Shown: in pieces, positions 54,625 through 63,227 of the stretch
Position numbering within the stretch: position 1 is the first letter of the stretch
Layout of the letters: each line of letters starts with the position of its first letter
NCBI GenBank assembly: GCA_020072585.1
Contig: JAIQGL010000015.1
Coordinates: forward strand, 1 to 64,000
Origin: Terriglobia bacterium
GTDB lineage: Bacteria; Acidobacteriota; Terriglobia; Terriglobales; Acidobacteriaceae
DNA: 64,000 nt
Reading direction: 5' to 3'
Translations under genes and position numbers: made by a program
The notes under the pieces: model-generated
What the model was told of the DNA's origin: nothing
Databases searched by the model: none
The model's input: the letters and a program-made list of their open reading frames with translations, nothing else

Positions 54625-54640
54625 TGTGACAGACATCACG
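54625..54640. promoter_or_regulatory. CRP/FNR-family-like box 7
   Basis: The sequence TGTGACAGACATCACG differs from TGTGA-N6-TCACA only in the last base. It lies between the acyl carrier protein stop and the BON gene start, so it should act on the BON gene, 130 bp from centre to ATG. Confidence 0.6.
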
Positions 54641-54714
54641 TTGCAGGATAAAGCCGGGCTTGGGTGCCATGATGCGCACACAAAGACGGGGTTGGGTCTG
54701 CTGAATCTTGGACG

Positions 54715-54975
54715 CTATGCTTTTGGGACAGGACTCATATGGGACGTGAGATAACTTACACAATCATCCAAAGTCTCTAGTTTCGAGTAATCCGATTCCG
54801 GAATTTCCACGTTGAACTCCTTATGCAGTGCAATGACAAAGTTCAAGCGATCCATCGAATCGATGTCCAGTTGATCGCGAAACCTGCTGCCAGGCTTGAT
54901 TCTGCCGAGGTCGGCCTCAGGCGCAACAGTACCTAATAATCGGAGCACCGTATTTTTGATATCGTCACTAGTCAT
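54715..54975 (-). CDS. Acyl carrier protein
   Basis: The 86-residue protein has the ACP fold signature [14 protein letters not shown], whose Ser (near residue 40) takes the 4'-phosphopantetheine arm. It ends the minus-strand operon and overlaps the E2 gene by 4 bp, so it is coupled to a 2-oxoacid dehydrogenase. A fatty-acid ACP would normally lie near fab genes, so this is a specialised carrier. It might receive the acyl group made by the dehydrogenase or the acyl-CoA synthetase; this is inference. Confidence 0.88.
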   Translation of the reverse strand: MTSDDIKNTVLRLLGTVAPEADLGRIKPGSRFRDQLDIDSMDRLNFVIALHKEFNVEIPESDYSKLETLDDCVSYLTSHMSPVPKA

Positions 54976-56162
54976 AGCTTTTCCGGTTCCTGCAACAAGC
55001 GCGCGATGGTATTCAGAAATACGCCGCCCCGGTGGCCATCGCTAACGCGGTGGTCGGCTGAAAGGCTTGCCGTAATGAGTGGTCTGGACACGACCCCTCC
55101 TTCGACCGACCAGGGTCCCTGATGAACTTTGCCAAATCCAACCAAAGCAACTTGTGGAGGATAGATGATCCCAAAGATGCCTTCCACGCCCTGTTCGCCG
55201 AGGCTCGTGATTGTAATGGTTGAGTCAGAAAGCTCCGAGCTTCTTAGCGATCCCGCGCGCGCGCGCTGTACCAGATCGCGAAATTCCTTCATCAATTCTC
55301 CCAGAGGCTTTTGGTCAGTATTGAGCAGAGCGGGTGCAATCAAGCCGCCGCCGCGCAGCGAAATGGCTATCCCAACATGGATTTCCGGCTTCAGTACCAC
55401 TTGCCCATCGCTCCACACGGCATTGAACTCACGCTGTTCACGCAGTGCCAATGCCACAGCCTTCACCAGAAGAATTCCGTAGAGAAGACGGTCTTCTACG
55501 GTGCGCTTTACGTTCTCTTCATTCAGCCAGGTCAAAGCTCGGTGGAAATCGATGGTCGTGCTCAGGTAATAATGGGGAATTTCGCGCTTGGAGCGAGCCA
55601 TCGCCGCTGCAATCGCCTGTCTCATGCGTGCCGCCCGGTCCGGTGCTGCCGCCGGTGCAGGGGAGGGAACGGCTGCTTTGCGGGCCTGGGCTGCGTGCTC
55701 AATATCTTCTCGAGTGATTCTGCCTCCGGGGCCCGTGGGCGTCACGGATGCAGGATCTATTCCCAGCTCTTCCGCCAGTTTTTTTGCGAGCGGCGAAATT
55801 CGTAGCCGGCCCTCCTCATGTGTCAAAGTGGGAGCGCTGGTGGCTGTGACAGGGACTGGCGGTGCAATCGCCGGCGCGGAAGGCGCCTCGGCGACCTTGG
55901 TCGGAGCTGTCTTCGGAAGGACTTCTCCATCCTGACGAATGATCGCCAAGACGGTGCCGACCGGGCATTTGGTGCCCGGCTGAACCAAAATCTTTTCCAG
56001 AACTCCGCTTGTGAAGACTTCCACTTCTACGTCGGCCTTGTCTGTTTCCACATCGGCGATGATATCTCCGCGTTTGACGTAGTCGCCTGGCTTCTTGCGC
56101 CAGGCTTGGAGAGTGCCGGCCGTCATATCCGCTCCGAGATGGGGCATCAAGAATTCAGCCAT
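54972..56162 (-). CDS. 2-oxoacid dehydrogenase E2 (dihydrolipoamide acyltransferase)
   Basis: The 396-residue E2 has one N-terminal lipoyl domain ([14 protein letters not shown], lipoyl-Lys near 43), a Pro/Ala linker, an E3/E1-binding domain ([14 protein letters not shown] ... [11 protein letters not shown], about 118-155), a second linker, and the catalytic domain ending [16 protein letters not shown] (HxxxDG motif). It transfers an acyl group from E1 to CoA. It follows E1 beta by 6 bp and overlaps the acyl carrier protein gene. The acyl specificity (acetyl, acetoin-derived or branched chain) cannot be fixed from motifs. No E3 gene is present in the window. Confidence 0.93.
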   Translation of the reverse strand: MAEFLMPHLGADMTAGTLQAWRKKPGDYVKRGDIIADVETDKADVEVEVFTSGVLEKILVQPGTKCPVGTVLAIIRQDGEVLPKTAPTKVAEAPSAPAIAPPVPVTATSAPTLTHEEGRLRISPLAKKLAEELGIDPASVTPTGPGGRITREDIEHAAQARKAAVPSPAPAAAPDRAARMRQAIAAAMARSKREIPHYYLSTTIDFHRALTWLNEENVKRTVEDRLLYGILLVKAVALALREQREFNAVWSDGQVVLKPEIHVGIAISLRGGGLIAPALLNTDQKPLGELMKEFRDLVQRARAGSLRSSELSDSTITITSLGEQGVEGIFGIIYPPQVALVGFGKVHQGPWSVEGGVVSRPLITASLSADHRVSDGHRGGVFLNTIARLLQEPEKL

Positions 56163-56168
56163 GGCGGT

Positions 56169-57143
56169 TCACATGAGGTTTCGAACGGCTGTCACAATTG
56201 TATCTGGTTGGGGCAGGGCCGCCGTCTCCAGGTGAATGGCATACGGCATTGGCACTTCGGCGCTGCACACCCGGGATACAGGCGCATCCAACTCGTCAAA
56301 TGCTTGTTCCATGATTTGTGCGCTGATTTCGGCGGCAAAACTCCCGGTGCGCCAGGCCTCATCCACGATCACGGCACGATGGGTTTTGGACACTGATGCC
56401 AAAATGGTTGCAGTATCGAGAGGCCGCAAGACTCTCAAGTCAATCACCTCAGCCTCGATGCCATCTTTAGCCAGGCTGTCGGCTGCCTGAAGAGCTTTGA
56501 GCAAAGATGCACTATAGCTGATCAGAGTGATGTCTTTTCCTACACGGCATATGGCAGCCTTCGAGATATCTGCCGGCGCGATCTTCTCTTCTATCTCTCC
56601 TTCCAGCGGGTACAGAGTCGCGTGTTCAAAGATGAAAACAGGATCAGGTTCCCGCAACGCTGCGATCAACATTCCGGCTGCATCCATTACGTTTGCCGGC
56701 GTGAGCACCTTGATGCCGGGAATATGGGCATACCAGCCTTCCAGACTGTGAGAGTGTTGTGCCGCCATTTGCCGGCCACCACCGCTGGCCATCCTTACAA
56801 CCAGAGGAACGCTAAGCTGTCCCCCGGACATATGCCGCAAAGTTGCCGCGTTGTTCACGATCTGGTCGAGAGCAAGCAAGCTGAAGTTAATGGTCATGAT
56901 CTCGACAATGGGTCTCATGCCGCCCAGGGCAGCGCCAATGCCTGCGCCGAGAAACGTGGATTCGGAAAGCGGAGCATCACGAATACGCTCTGGCCCCAAT
57001 TCCTGTAGAAGCCCCAGGCTGACTGCAAATGCACCGCCATAGCGCCCCACGTCTTCTCCCATGAGAAAGACGCGCGAGTCGTCGCGCATGGCCTGGCGCA
57101 GCGCCGCCCGGATTGCCTCCCGGTACGTGACTTTCTTCTTCAT
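56169..57143 (-). CDS. 2-oxoacid dehydrogenase E1 beta subunit
   Basis: The 324-residue protein starts [19 protein letters not shown] and has the E1 beta patterns [37 protein letters not shown] and the C-terminal domain [16 protein letters not shown]. It completes the TPP site of E1 with the alpha subunit. ATG 57143 overlaps the alpha stop by 4 bp; a longer frame starting at 57200 is inside the alpha gene and rejected. Annotation tools could call this pyruvate or acetoin dehydrogenase; the sequence does not decide. Confidence 0.93.
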   Translation of the reverse strand: MKKKVTYREAIRAALRQAMRDDSRVFLMGEDVGRYGGAFAVSLGLLQELGPERIRDAPLSESTFLGAGIGAALGGMRPIVEIMTINFSLLALDQIVNNAATLRHMSGGQLSVPLVVRMASGGGRQMAAQHSHSLEGWYAHIPGIKVLTPANVMDAAGMLIAALREPDPVFIFEHATLYPLEGEIEEKIAPADISKAAICRVGKDITLISYSASLLKALQAADSLAKDGIEAEVIDLRVLRPLDTATILASVSKTHRAVIVDEAWRTGSFAAEISAQIMEQAFDELDAPVSRVCSAEVPMPYAIHLETAALPQPDTIVTAVRNLM

Positions 57144-58168
57144 GACTTTCCTGCTTCCGGCGTGCAAACGTCCCTGGTGAGATCTTCGACAGGCTCCCAC
57201 GGACTGGAGTCCGCGAACTGAACCGCTTCGTCAAGTTCATGCGCGATGGCGCTCTCCAGGCTCGCCAGGTCGGCGTCTGTCAGAAGCCCGCGCTCGCGAA
57301 GGTGTTGCTCAAAGACCTTAATAGGGTCCCGTACCTGCCATTCTGCAATTTCTTTTTTAGTGCGATATAAATCCGGATCAGCCATTGAATGTGCGCGAAA
57401 CCGGTAAGTATGCAATTCCAGAAGAAAAGGCCTTCCGGTGGAACGCACCGCCTCGGCAGCCCTGTGTGTGGCTGCTTCGACGGCAAGAATGCTCATACCG
57501 TCCACGCTCTCGCTTTCGATCCCCTGGGCCTGGGCTTTGAGACAGATATTGGTTTGCGCGAAGGCTCGATCCAGCGCAGTTCCCATCGCGTATAGATTAT
57601 TTTCACAAAGGAACAACACAGGGAGTTTCCAGAGCGCAGCCAGGTTGAGGGACTCATAAAATTCTCCCTCTGCCGCCGCGCCATCGCCGAAGAAGCAAGC
57701 AGTGATTGTCTTCTCGTTGTGCTGAAGTTTGTCCGCCAGCGCTAGCCCAACAGCCACGGGCAATCCTCCGCCAACAATCGCGTAACCACCATAGAAACGC
57801 CGGGAGATGTCGAAGAAGTGCATGGATCCGCCATGGCCGTGGCTGCATCCCGTGATTTTTCCGTACATTTCTGCCATAAGTGAATTCGCAGAAATGCCGC
57901 GCGCCAACGCCTGCCCGTGTTCGCGGTACGTAGCCACAATGCGGTCATTGGCGGTGAGGGCCTGCATGGCGCCCACTGCGACCGCCTCTTCTCCTATATA
58001 TAGATGGAGAAATCCGCGAATTTTGCCCAGGGTATAGACTTCAGCAGCCTTTTCCTCAAAACGCCGGATACGCAGCATTTCGCGCAGAAGGAAGAGAGCA
58101 TGCTCACGGTCCTGATCCTGTTTGATAACCTCGACTTTTGGCGCCGAACTCAAGGGCACCTCCGCCAT
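57140..58168 (-). CDS. 2-oxoacid dehydrogenase E1 alpha subunit
   Basis: The 342-residue protein has the E1 alpha signatures [28 protein letters not shown]-type N-terminus, [11 protein letters not shown], and the TPP motif [18 protein letters not shown]...ENN (GDG-x26-NN). The phosphorylation-loop-like [15 protein letters not shown] is also typical. It decarboxylates a 2-oxoacid and transfers the acyl group to E2 lipoyl. ATG 58168 lies 1 bp after the synthetase stop, so the two are coupled; the earlier in-frame start is inside that gene. Confidence 0.93.
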   Translation of the reverse strand: MAEVPLSSAPKVEVIKQDQDREHALFLLREMLRIRRFEEKAAEVYTLGKIRGFLHLYIGEEAVAVGAMQALTANDRIVATYREHGQALARGISANSLMAEMYGKITGCSHGHGGSMHFFDISRRFYGGYAIVGGGLPVAVGLALADKLQHNEKTITACFFGDGAAAEGEFYESLNLAALWKLPVLFLCENNLYAMGTALDRAFAQTNICLKAQAQGIESESVDGMSILAVEAATHRAAEAVRSTGRPFLLELHTYRFRAHSMADPDLYRTKKEIAEWQVRDPIKVFEQHLRERGLLTDADLASLESAIAHELDEAVQFADSSPWEPVEDLTRDVCTPEAGKS

Positions 58169-58169
58169 C

Positions 58170-59981
58170 TCAACTCTGTTCCAGAGTTGACGTATCACCT
58201 TCCGGTAATCCCATCTCGCGGTTTTTCAGCAAGCGGCGCATGATTTTGCCGCTGCGTGTACGTGGCAATGTCGTGACGAACTCGATCTCCTTTGGCGCCA
58301 CCGCTGCTCCCAGCCGCGAACGTGCCCAGGCCATCAATTCACGCCGCAGATCATCCGTTGGCTGGCGGCCCTCATGAAGCAGCACGAATGCCTTCACGAT
58401 TTCGCCGGCCATCGGGTCCGGTTTACCGATCACGGCTGAGTCTGCAACCGCTTTGTGCTCCAGCAGGACGCTTTCAACCTCGAAAGGCCCAATCAGATGC
58501 CCGGACGTTTTGATCACATCGTCTTTTCTGCCCACAAACCAGTAATAGCCATCTGCATCACGTTTCGCCAGGTCGCCGGTGAAGTAAAAACCTCCGGCGA
58601 AGCATTTTTCGTAACGCTCTTTTTCCTGCCAGTAACCCCGGAACATCGAAGGCCATCCCGGCCGCAGGGCAATTTCTCCCTGCACGCCAGGCTCCACGAT
58701 TTCCTCAACTGAGCCGTCCTTGTGCTTTTGGACAATCGCTGCGTCAATGCCCGGAAGCGGCTTCCCCATGGAGCCCGGACGGACATCCATGGCAGCAAAG
58801 TTGGCGATCATGATGCCGCCCGTCTCGGTCTGCCACCAGTTGTCATGAAAAGGAAGGCCATAAGTTTCATGACTCCAAACCACTGCTTCAGGATTGAGCG
58901 GTTCACCTACGCTGGCCAGGAATCGCAGAGAACTCAGGTCGTACTTTGCTGGCAGTTCCTTGCCGGTCTTCATCAGCATGCGGATCGCTGTTGGGGCCGA
59001 ATACCAAACTGTGACCTTCTGATCCTGAAGGATTCGATACCAGCGTTCGGCGTCAAAGTCTTCCTCGTCAACAATGCAGGTGATGCCATTTGTGAGAGGA
59101 GCAATGATGCCGTAAGAAGTGCCTGTCACCCAACCGGGGTCAGCGGTGCACCAGAAGATATCGTCTGCGTGGAAATCCAACGCCAACTTGCCAGTGATGT
59201 GATGTGCGACCACTGCTTCATGTACGTGAATCGCGCCTTTGGGCGTGCCGGTAGTGCCACTGGTAAAGTGCAGTAAGGCGACATCCTGTGGGTCCGTTGG
59301 TTCAATGTTGAAATCCTCGGGGGGGGCGGCGGCCATCAGCCTCGTCAAGTCTTCTGTTCCAGGCGGTAGTTCAGCTCCCGGTTCTTCAGGAATGATCAAC
59401 ACATGCTCCAGGGTAGGCACTTCATTTCTTATCTGCCTGACCTTTCGCTCATAGAGACACTGGGTGGTTACCAGCAACTTCGCGCCCCCAATCGTCATGC
59501 GAGCCTTGATAGGCTGCGGACCGAACGCTGAGAACAAAGGACAGAACACACAGCGTTGCTTCAAAGTTCCAAGTGCCGCGATATACAGCTCTGGAATGCG
59601 GCCGGCGAGAACATAGACGCGGTCTCCTTTTTGTGCTCCCAGTTTTTTTAGGACATTGGCGAAACGGTTGGTCAGAATCTGCAAATCGCCATAAGTGTAG
59701 TCGCGGACGTCTCCTCTCTTGCCGATCCACCGGATCGCGAGATGGTTTCTTAGCGGGCCGCAAGCATGGCGATCGATCGCTTCATGGGCGATGTTCAGGC
59801 CCTGACCGTCGGGAAGGCCGTCAAGCTCCTTGAGTGCGGCTGCCCAGGAGAATGCGCTTCTTGTGGCCGAATAGTCCTTGAGATTGGGAGCAACTGCCCA
59901 GTCTTCCACCCGCTTGTGTATGACCGAGTGGGCCGTCGCCAAAACGGGCTGTGCTGCTGCGACTGTCAAGTGGGTGGCCAT
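58170..59981 (-). CDS. AMP-forming acyl-CoA synthetase, acetyl-CoA-synthetase-like
   Basis: The 603-residue ANL enzyme has [17 protein letters not shown] (about 240), [15 protein letters not shown] typical of acetyl-CoA synthetases, WWQTETGG (about 385), the TGD and [17 protein letters not shown] segments, and the C-terminal [13 protein letters not shown] with the catalytic and acetylatable Lys. It makes acetyl-CoA or another short acyl-CoA. It heads the operon acs-E1alpha-E1beta-E2-ACP. No ribosome site is close to ATG 59981 (a GGAGG lies about 22 bp away). A perfect CRP/FNR-like box is centred 42.5 bp before the ATG. Confidence 0.9.
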   Translation of the reverse strand: MATHLTVAAAQPVLATAHSVIHKRVEDWAVAPNLKDYSATRSAFSWAAALKELDGLPDGQGLNIAHEAIDRHACGPLRNHLAIRWIGKRGDVRDYTYGDLQILTNRFANVLKKLGAQKGDRVYVLAGRIPELYIAALGTLKQRCVFCPLFSAFGPQPIKARMTIGGAKLLVTTQCLYERKVRQIRNEVPTLEHVLIIPEEPGAELPPGTEDLTRLMAAAPPEDFNIEPTDPQDVALLHFTSGTTGTPKGAIHVHEAVVAHHITGKLALDFHADDIFWCTADPGWVTGTSYGIIAPLTNGITCIVDEEDFDAERWYRILQDQKVTVWYSAPTAIRMLMKTGKELPAKYDLSSLRFLASVGEPLNPEAVVWSHETYGLPFHDNWWQTETGGIMIANFAAMDVRPGSMGKPLPGIDAAIVQKHKDGSVEEIVEPGVQGEIALRPGWPSMFRGYWQEKERYEKCFAGGFYFTGDLAKRDADGYYWFVGRKDDVIKTSGHLIGPFEVESVLLEHKAVADSAVIGKPDPMAGEIVKAFVLLHEGRQPTDDLRRELMAWARSRLGAAVAPKEIEFVTTLPRTRSGKIMRRLLKNREMGLPEGDTSTLEQS

Positions 59982-60015
59982 GAATTTACGCTCTCACACC
60001 ATTCCTCCAACTTGC

Positions 60016-60031
60016 TGTGACACATGTCACA
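60016..60031. promoter_or_regulatory. CRP/FNR-family-like box 8, perfect
   Basis: The sequence TGTGACACATGTCACA is fully palindromic over all 16 bases. Its centre is 42.5 bp from the acyl-CoA synthetase ATG, exactly the distance seen at bcrC. It shares a divergent 144-bp region with box 9, 52 bp away (about five helical turns). Confidence 0.75.
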
Positions 60032-60067
60032 TCAAGTGGTTTTCATGATTTTGGCATTCCGGAATCA

Positions 60068-60083
60068 AGTGACAGCAGTCACA
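60068..60083. promoter_or_regulatory. CRP/FNR-family-like box 9
   Basis: The sequence AGTGACAGCAGTCACA has one mismatch to TGTGA-N6-TCACA. It is centred about 50 bp before the phosphoribosyltransferase ATG (60126), which has a GGAG ribosome site. Confidence 0.68.
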
Positions 60084-60125
60084 GACCAGAGCTCTGAAAA
60101 TGCGGAGGATACAAAAGGAGACGTT

Positions 60126-60818
60126 ATGGGTAATCACACGAATAATGAGACCAATGGCTTTGTATTCCAGGATCGTTCTGAAGCCGGTTACCTCCTGGCG
60201 AACCGGCTCAAAGCGTATACGAACCTACGCGATGTTGAGGTACTTGCTCTTCCTCGCGGTGGAGTCCCGATCGGCGCTGAAATCGCGCGCGCGTTGAACG
60301 CTCCGCTTTTTCCTTTTATCGTGCGCAAACTCGGTGTACCAGGCCATAAAGAACTTGCGATGGGAGCGATCACAAACAGCGGCAGACCCTTGGTGAACAG
60401 AACTGTGACTAGGAAGTTAGGCCTTTCGGACCGATTCGTCGACACGGTTATTCGGCGCGAGACGAAGCGGTTGTTGCGTGCTCAGAATCTGTACTGTGCC
60501 GGACGGCCAATGCCTCTGCTCGAAGGCAAAATTGTTATTCTTGCGGACGATGGCGCTTCGACTGGATCAAGCCTGTCACTAGCGGTGCAAGCTGTCCAAG
60601 AGCTGGGGGCCGCATATGTGATTGTCGCCCTGCCTGTAGCCCCTCCGTATGCGGTTTCGCAGCTCAACAAGATTGCCAACGAAGTTCTTTGCTTGATGCA
60701 GCCAAGGAAGCTTGTGACAGTGAGTCGCTGGTACCACGAATTTCCTATGCCAACAGATCGTGAGATTTGCCAGATGCTGGATGGCGCCGGCATACAAATG
60801 CCTCGGAAATCGGCTTAG
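60126..60818 (+). CDS. Phosphoribosyltransferase-fold protein
   Basis: The 230-residue protein has the type I PRT fold: ALPRGGVPIGAEIARAL near residue 45 and the PRPP loop VILADDGASTGSSL (DDGxxTG) near 140. Such stand-alone PRT proteins often sit next to stress genes, sometimes with dienelactone-hydrolase partners; their substrates are mostly unknown. ATG 60126 follows AAAAGGAGACGTT; a longer frame from 60024 would run through box 9 and is rejected. It is not an obvious Hpt, Apt or Pyr enzyme. Confidence 0.85.
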   Translation: MGNHTNNETNGFVFQDRSEAGYLLANRLKAYTNLRDVEVLALPRGGVPIGAEIARALNAPLFPFIVRKLGVPGHKELAMGAITNSGRPLVNRTVTRKLGLSDRFVDTVIRRETKRLLRAQNLYCAGRPMPLLEGKIVILADDGASTGSSLSLAVQAVQELGAAYVIVALPVAPPYAVSQLNKIANEVLCLMQPRKLVTVSRWYHEFPMPTDREICQMLDGAGIQMPRKSA

Positions 60819-60932
60819 GCAAATTGCCAGATGACGTCTTAAGCATGATTGTGCAGCTGCCATTTGCAAACTAGGCGTAACAGTGACCACAGCTCATTGT
60901 GCAATGGATGCTACTGGTCTCTGAGGCAGTGG

Positions 60933-60948
60933 TGTGATAGTGGTCACA
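60933..60948. promoter_or_regulatory. CRP/FNR-family-like box 10, perfect arms
   Basis: The sequence TGTGATAGTGGTCACA has perfect TGTGA/TCACA arms. A TAGGGT hexamer (60970-60975) is centred 32 bp downstream, the class II geometry, and the hibernation-factor gene starts at 61009. Confidence 0.75.
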
Positions 60949-61008
60949 GCGAGAATTCGCAGCAGATCGTAGGGTTAATGTTATGAGCGAGTTTAAGGGA
61001 GATCGAAA

Positions 61009-61665
61009 ATGGATATGACCGAAGCGTTAACAAATTTCCCTTTGCAAGTTACTTTTCGTCACCTGGCAGTGCCGCCCGTCGTTGAGCGCTGGGTCCGGCT
61101 GGAGGCCGCAAATCTTAATAGGTTCTACAAACGAATCATGGGGTGCCGGGTCGCGATTGAACAGTCACACCGTTACGTAAAGGGCAGTCCTTACCGCGTT
61201 CGTATTGATCTGACCGTGCCGGGCGGTGAACTAGTGATCAATCATGAACCCACATTGAAAAGCAAGGCACGGCAAACGGGAGAGACGGAGATCAGAAAGC
61301 ATCTTGAAGTGAGCAGTCCCAACAAGCATCTTCAGCAAGCAATCAGTGAAGCTTTCAAGGCCGCTGGCCGCCGCTTACAGGACTACGCCCGTCGCCAACG
61401 TGGAGATGTAAAAAACAGGCAATCTCAGCCAGTGGCCAGGGTTAATCAACTCTTTCGCGCACAAGGGTACGGGTTCCTCCTGACCGGAGATGGCCGTGAA
61501 ATTTATTTTCATAAAGACAGCGTTCTCAGCCGGGCGTTCGGCCGGCTCAGGGTTGGATCAACGGTTACGTTCGCTGAAGAGCAGGGAGAGAAGGGCCCAC
61601 AGGCCAGCAGCGTTAAGATTGCCGCGAAGCATCGCATGCGGCACGCTACGTCTCCGGCAGCATGA
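61009..61665 (+). CDS. Ribosome hibernation (HPF/RaiA-like) protein fused to a cold-shock domain
   Basis: The 218-residue protein joins an S30AE/RaiA-type domain (about 8-115, with LQVTFRHLAVPPVVERWVRLEA and basic RVRIDLTVPGGELVI) to a C-terminal cold-shock-like OB domain (about 145-205, AQGYGFLLTGDGREIYFHKDSV ... VGSTVTFAEEQGEKGPQA). The first part binds the 30S subunit at the A/P sites and silences ribosomes; the second may bind RNA. A GGGAG ribosome site precedes ATG 61009. Expression is probably under box 10. Confidence 0.9.
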   Translation: MDMTEALTNFPLQVTFRHLAVPPVVERWVRLEAANLNRFYKRIMGCRVAIEQSHRYVKGSPYRVRIDLTVPGGELVINHEPTLKSKARQTGETEIRKHLEVSSPNKHLQQAISEAFKAAGRRLQDYARRQRGDVKNRQSQPVARVNQLFRAQGYGFLLTGDGREIYFHKDSVLSRAFGRLRVGSTVTFAEEQGEKGPQASSVKIAAKHRMRHATSPAA

Positions 61666-61785
61666 TCTGCTCGAATCGCGTGTTGATAAGAGGTACCCGA
61701 TTTCATACACGCGCGATCTCTGCGGTTTGACCTCAAGGATTCACTGCTCGCCAGCTTAGCTTAATTTTAAGAATCGAGTTGAGTT

Positions 61786-62814
61786 ATGAAACACTCCGAA
61801 ACAAGGCAAGATCCGTCAACACGGGAATGGGTCGTCATTGCGCCTGAACGTCCAATGGGTGACATGCTAAAGGTAGAAACCGCACGAGCACACGAGGTGC
61901 TTTGCCCATTCTGCCCAGGTAACGAGAACATGACTCCTGCGGAATTGCTTCGCGTGCCTCGAGGGTCTTCCAACACAGATTGGCAGTTGCGGGTGGTTCC
62001 CGACAAATTCGCTGCTCTTACACCGGACATTCCGCCCATCAAAGGAGATGGATTTTTCCGGCGGATGGCAGGATTTGGTCACCATGAGATCGTGATCGAA
62101 CACCCCCACCACAACATAGATCTCACTGACATGCCAGTTGAACACGTGCTCAAAATATTGCAGGTCTACAGAACGCGTCAGCACGAGCTGCGGAAGGTCA
62201 AAAATGTTCGATCTGTCAGTATTTTCAGGAATCATGGTTCTCTTGCCGGTGCGGCCTGCAATCATCCGCATGCGCAGATTATCGCCAGTGCAGTGATTCC
62301 GGAACTCACGCATCGCAAGCAGGAAATCGCGAAATCTTATGCCAGCCATACGCAGAGAAACCTCTATTCCGAGATATGGGAGGCTGAGACCTCAAGCGAA
62401 CGGCTGATTGAAACAGACGAAACGATGGCCGTATTTGTTCCCTTCGCCGCAGCTGTTCCTTACGAAATGTGGATCATGCCCCGTGCATCCCATCCTTCTT
62501 TTTCCATGGCCAGCGACCGCGACCTGGAAGGTCTTGCGGGCATGCTCCATCGGTCCTTATTACGGCTACGAGGCTGCTGGGGGGATGTTGCCTACGGTTT
62601 GGTCATTTACTCTTGTGCCGTTGGCGAAGAAGCTCCCTATTATCGATGGCATGTACAGATTACGCCCAGGGTGGCCCGTGCGGCCGGAGCTGAACTAGGT
62701 CCTCACATCTGTATTAATCCAATGCTGCCGGAGGATTCTGCGCGTAATCTGCGGCAAGCTTCTCTCAATAGCCATGAAAGTCAACTTCTAGCTGCGACGT
62801 ATCTGATCGAATAG
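61786..62814 (+). CDS. galT: Galactose-1-phosphate uridylyltransferase family
   Basis: The 342-residue HIT-superfamily enzyme has the N-terminal RQDPSTREWVVIAPER, the zinc-type CPFCPGNE (about 45), FRNHGSLAGAACNHPHAQI with the nucleophilic His (HPHAQ in place of the usual HPHGQ), and a second histidine-rich WHVQITPR. It swaps UMP between glucose-1-P and galactose-1-P, or acts as a related nucleotidyltransferase. No CRP/FNR-like box lies directly upstream; it may be read through from the hibernation-factor gene 120 bp upstream. galK and galE are not in the window. Confidence 0.85.
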   Translation: MKHSETRQDPSTREWVVIAPERPMGDMLKVETARAHEVLCPFCPGNENMTPAELLRVPRGSSNTDWQLRVVPDKFAALTPDIPPIKGDGFFRRMAGFGHHEIVIEHPHHNIDLTDMPVEHVLKILQVYRTRQHELRKVKNVRSVSIFRNHGSLAGAACNHPHAQIIASAVIPELTHRKQEIAKSYASHTQRNLYSEIWEAETSSERLIETDETMAVFVPFAAAVPYEMWIMPRASHPSFSMASDRDLEGLAGMLHRSLLRLRGCWGDVAYGLVIYSCAVGEEAPYYRWHVQITPRVARAAGAELGPHICINPMLPEDSARNLRQASLNSHESQLLAATYLIE

Positions 62815-63157
62815 TGCCGGCAGGTAATGCAACCCATAGCACCGTCTCAGAACGTCAAATGAAATTGTTTTCTGTGGAGAGTCAATGGCGTTTTCTGCCC
62901 GTTAATCTTGAACAGAGCCAAAGCCCAGGTCCCTCTATAGGAGCTACTCCAAATGGGCTTCCAGCTTACTTCTCGCGGATCGCTCACCATGATCGCGAGT
63001 TTGGCGAAGCAAGTCGAGGAAGCGGTCAGGACTCTGTAAAGATCTCCTCGCTCAGTTCTTCTGCGTGGCCACAGTCGTGCTGTGACAATTTCTGCATTGA
63101 CGGTGAGAACGATCCCTTGTTGGCGAATTTCACTCTATGTGAGTGTCTCTCAAGTTC

Positions 63158-63173
63158 AGTGATCCCCATCACG
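63158..63173. promoter_or_regulatory. CRP/FNR-family-like box 11
   Basis: The sequence AGTGATCCCCATCACG keeps GTGA-N6-TCAC with two end mismatches. A TAGACT hexamer (63195-63200) is centred 32 bp downstream, and the eRF1-like gene starts at 63228. The gap 62815-63227 contains a 127-codon frame that runs through this site and is rejected. Confidence 0.62.
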
Positions 63174-63227
63174 GTCAAGCTGTACCGCTTCTTCTAGACT
63201 CAAGACAAATGCGTTTGGAGGTGAATT

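Noticed and set aside
62814-63197. 127-codon plus frame after galT
   Set aside because: GTG start overlaps the galT stop, low-complexity translation without motifs, and it runs through box 11 and the likely promoter of the eRF1-like gene.
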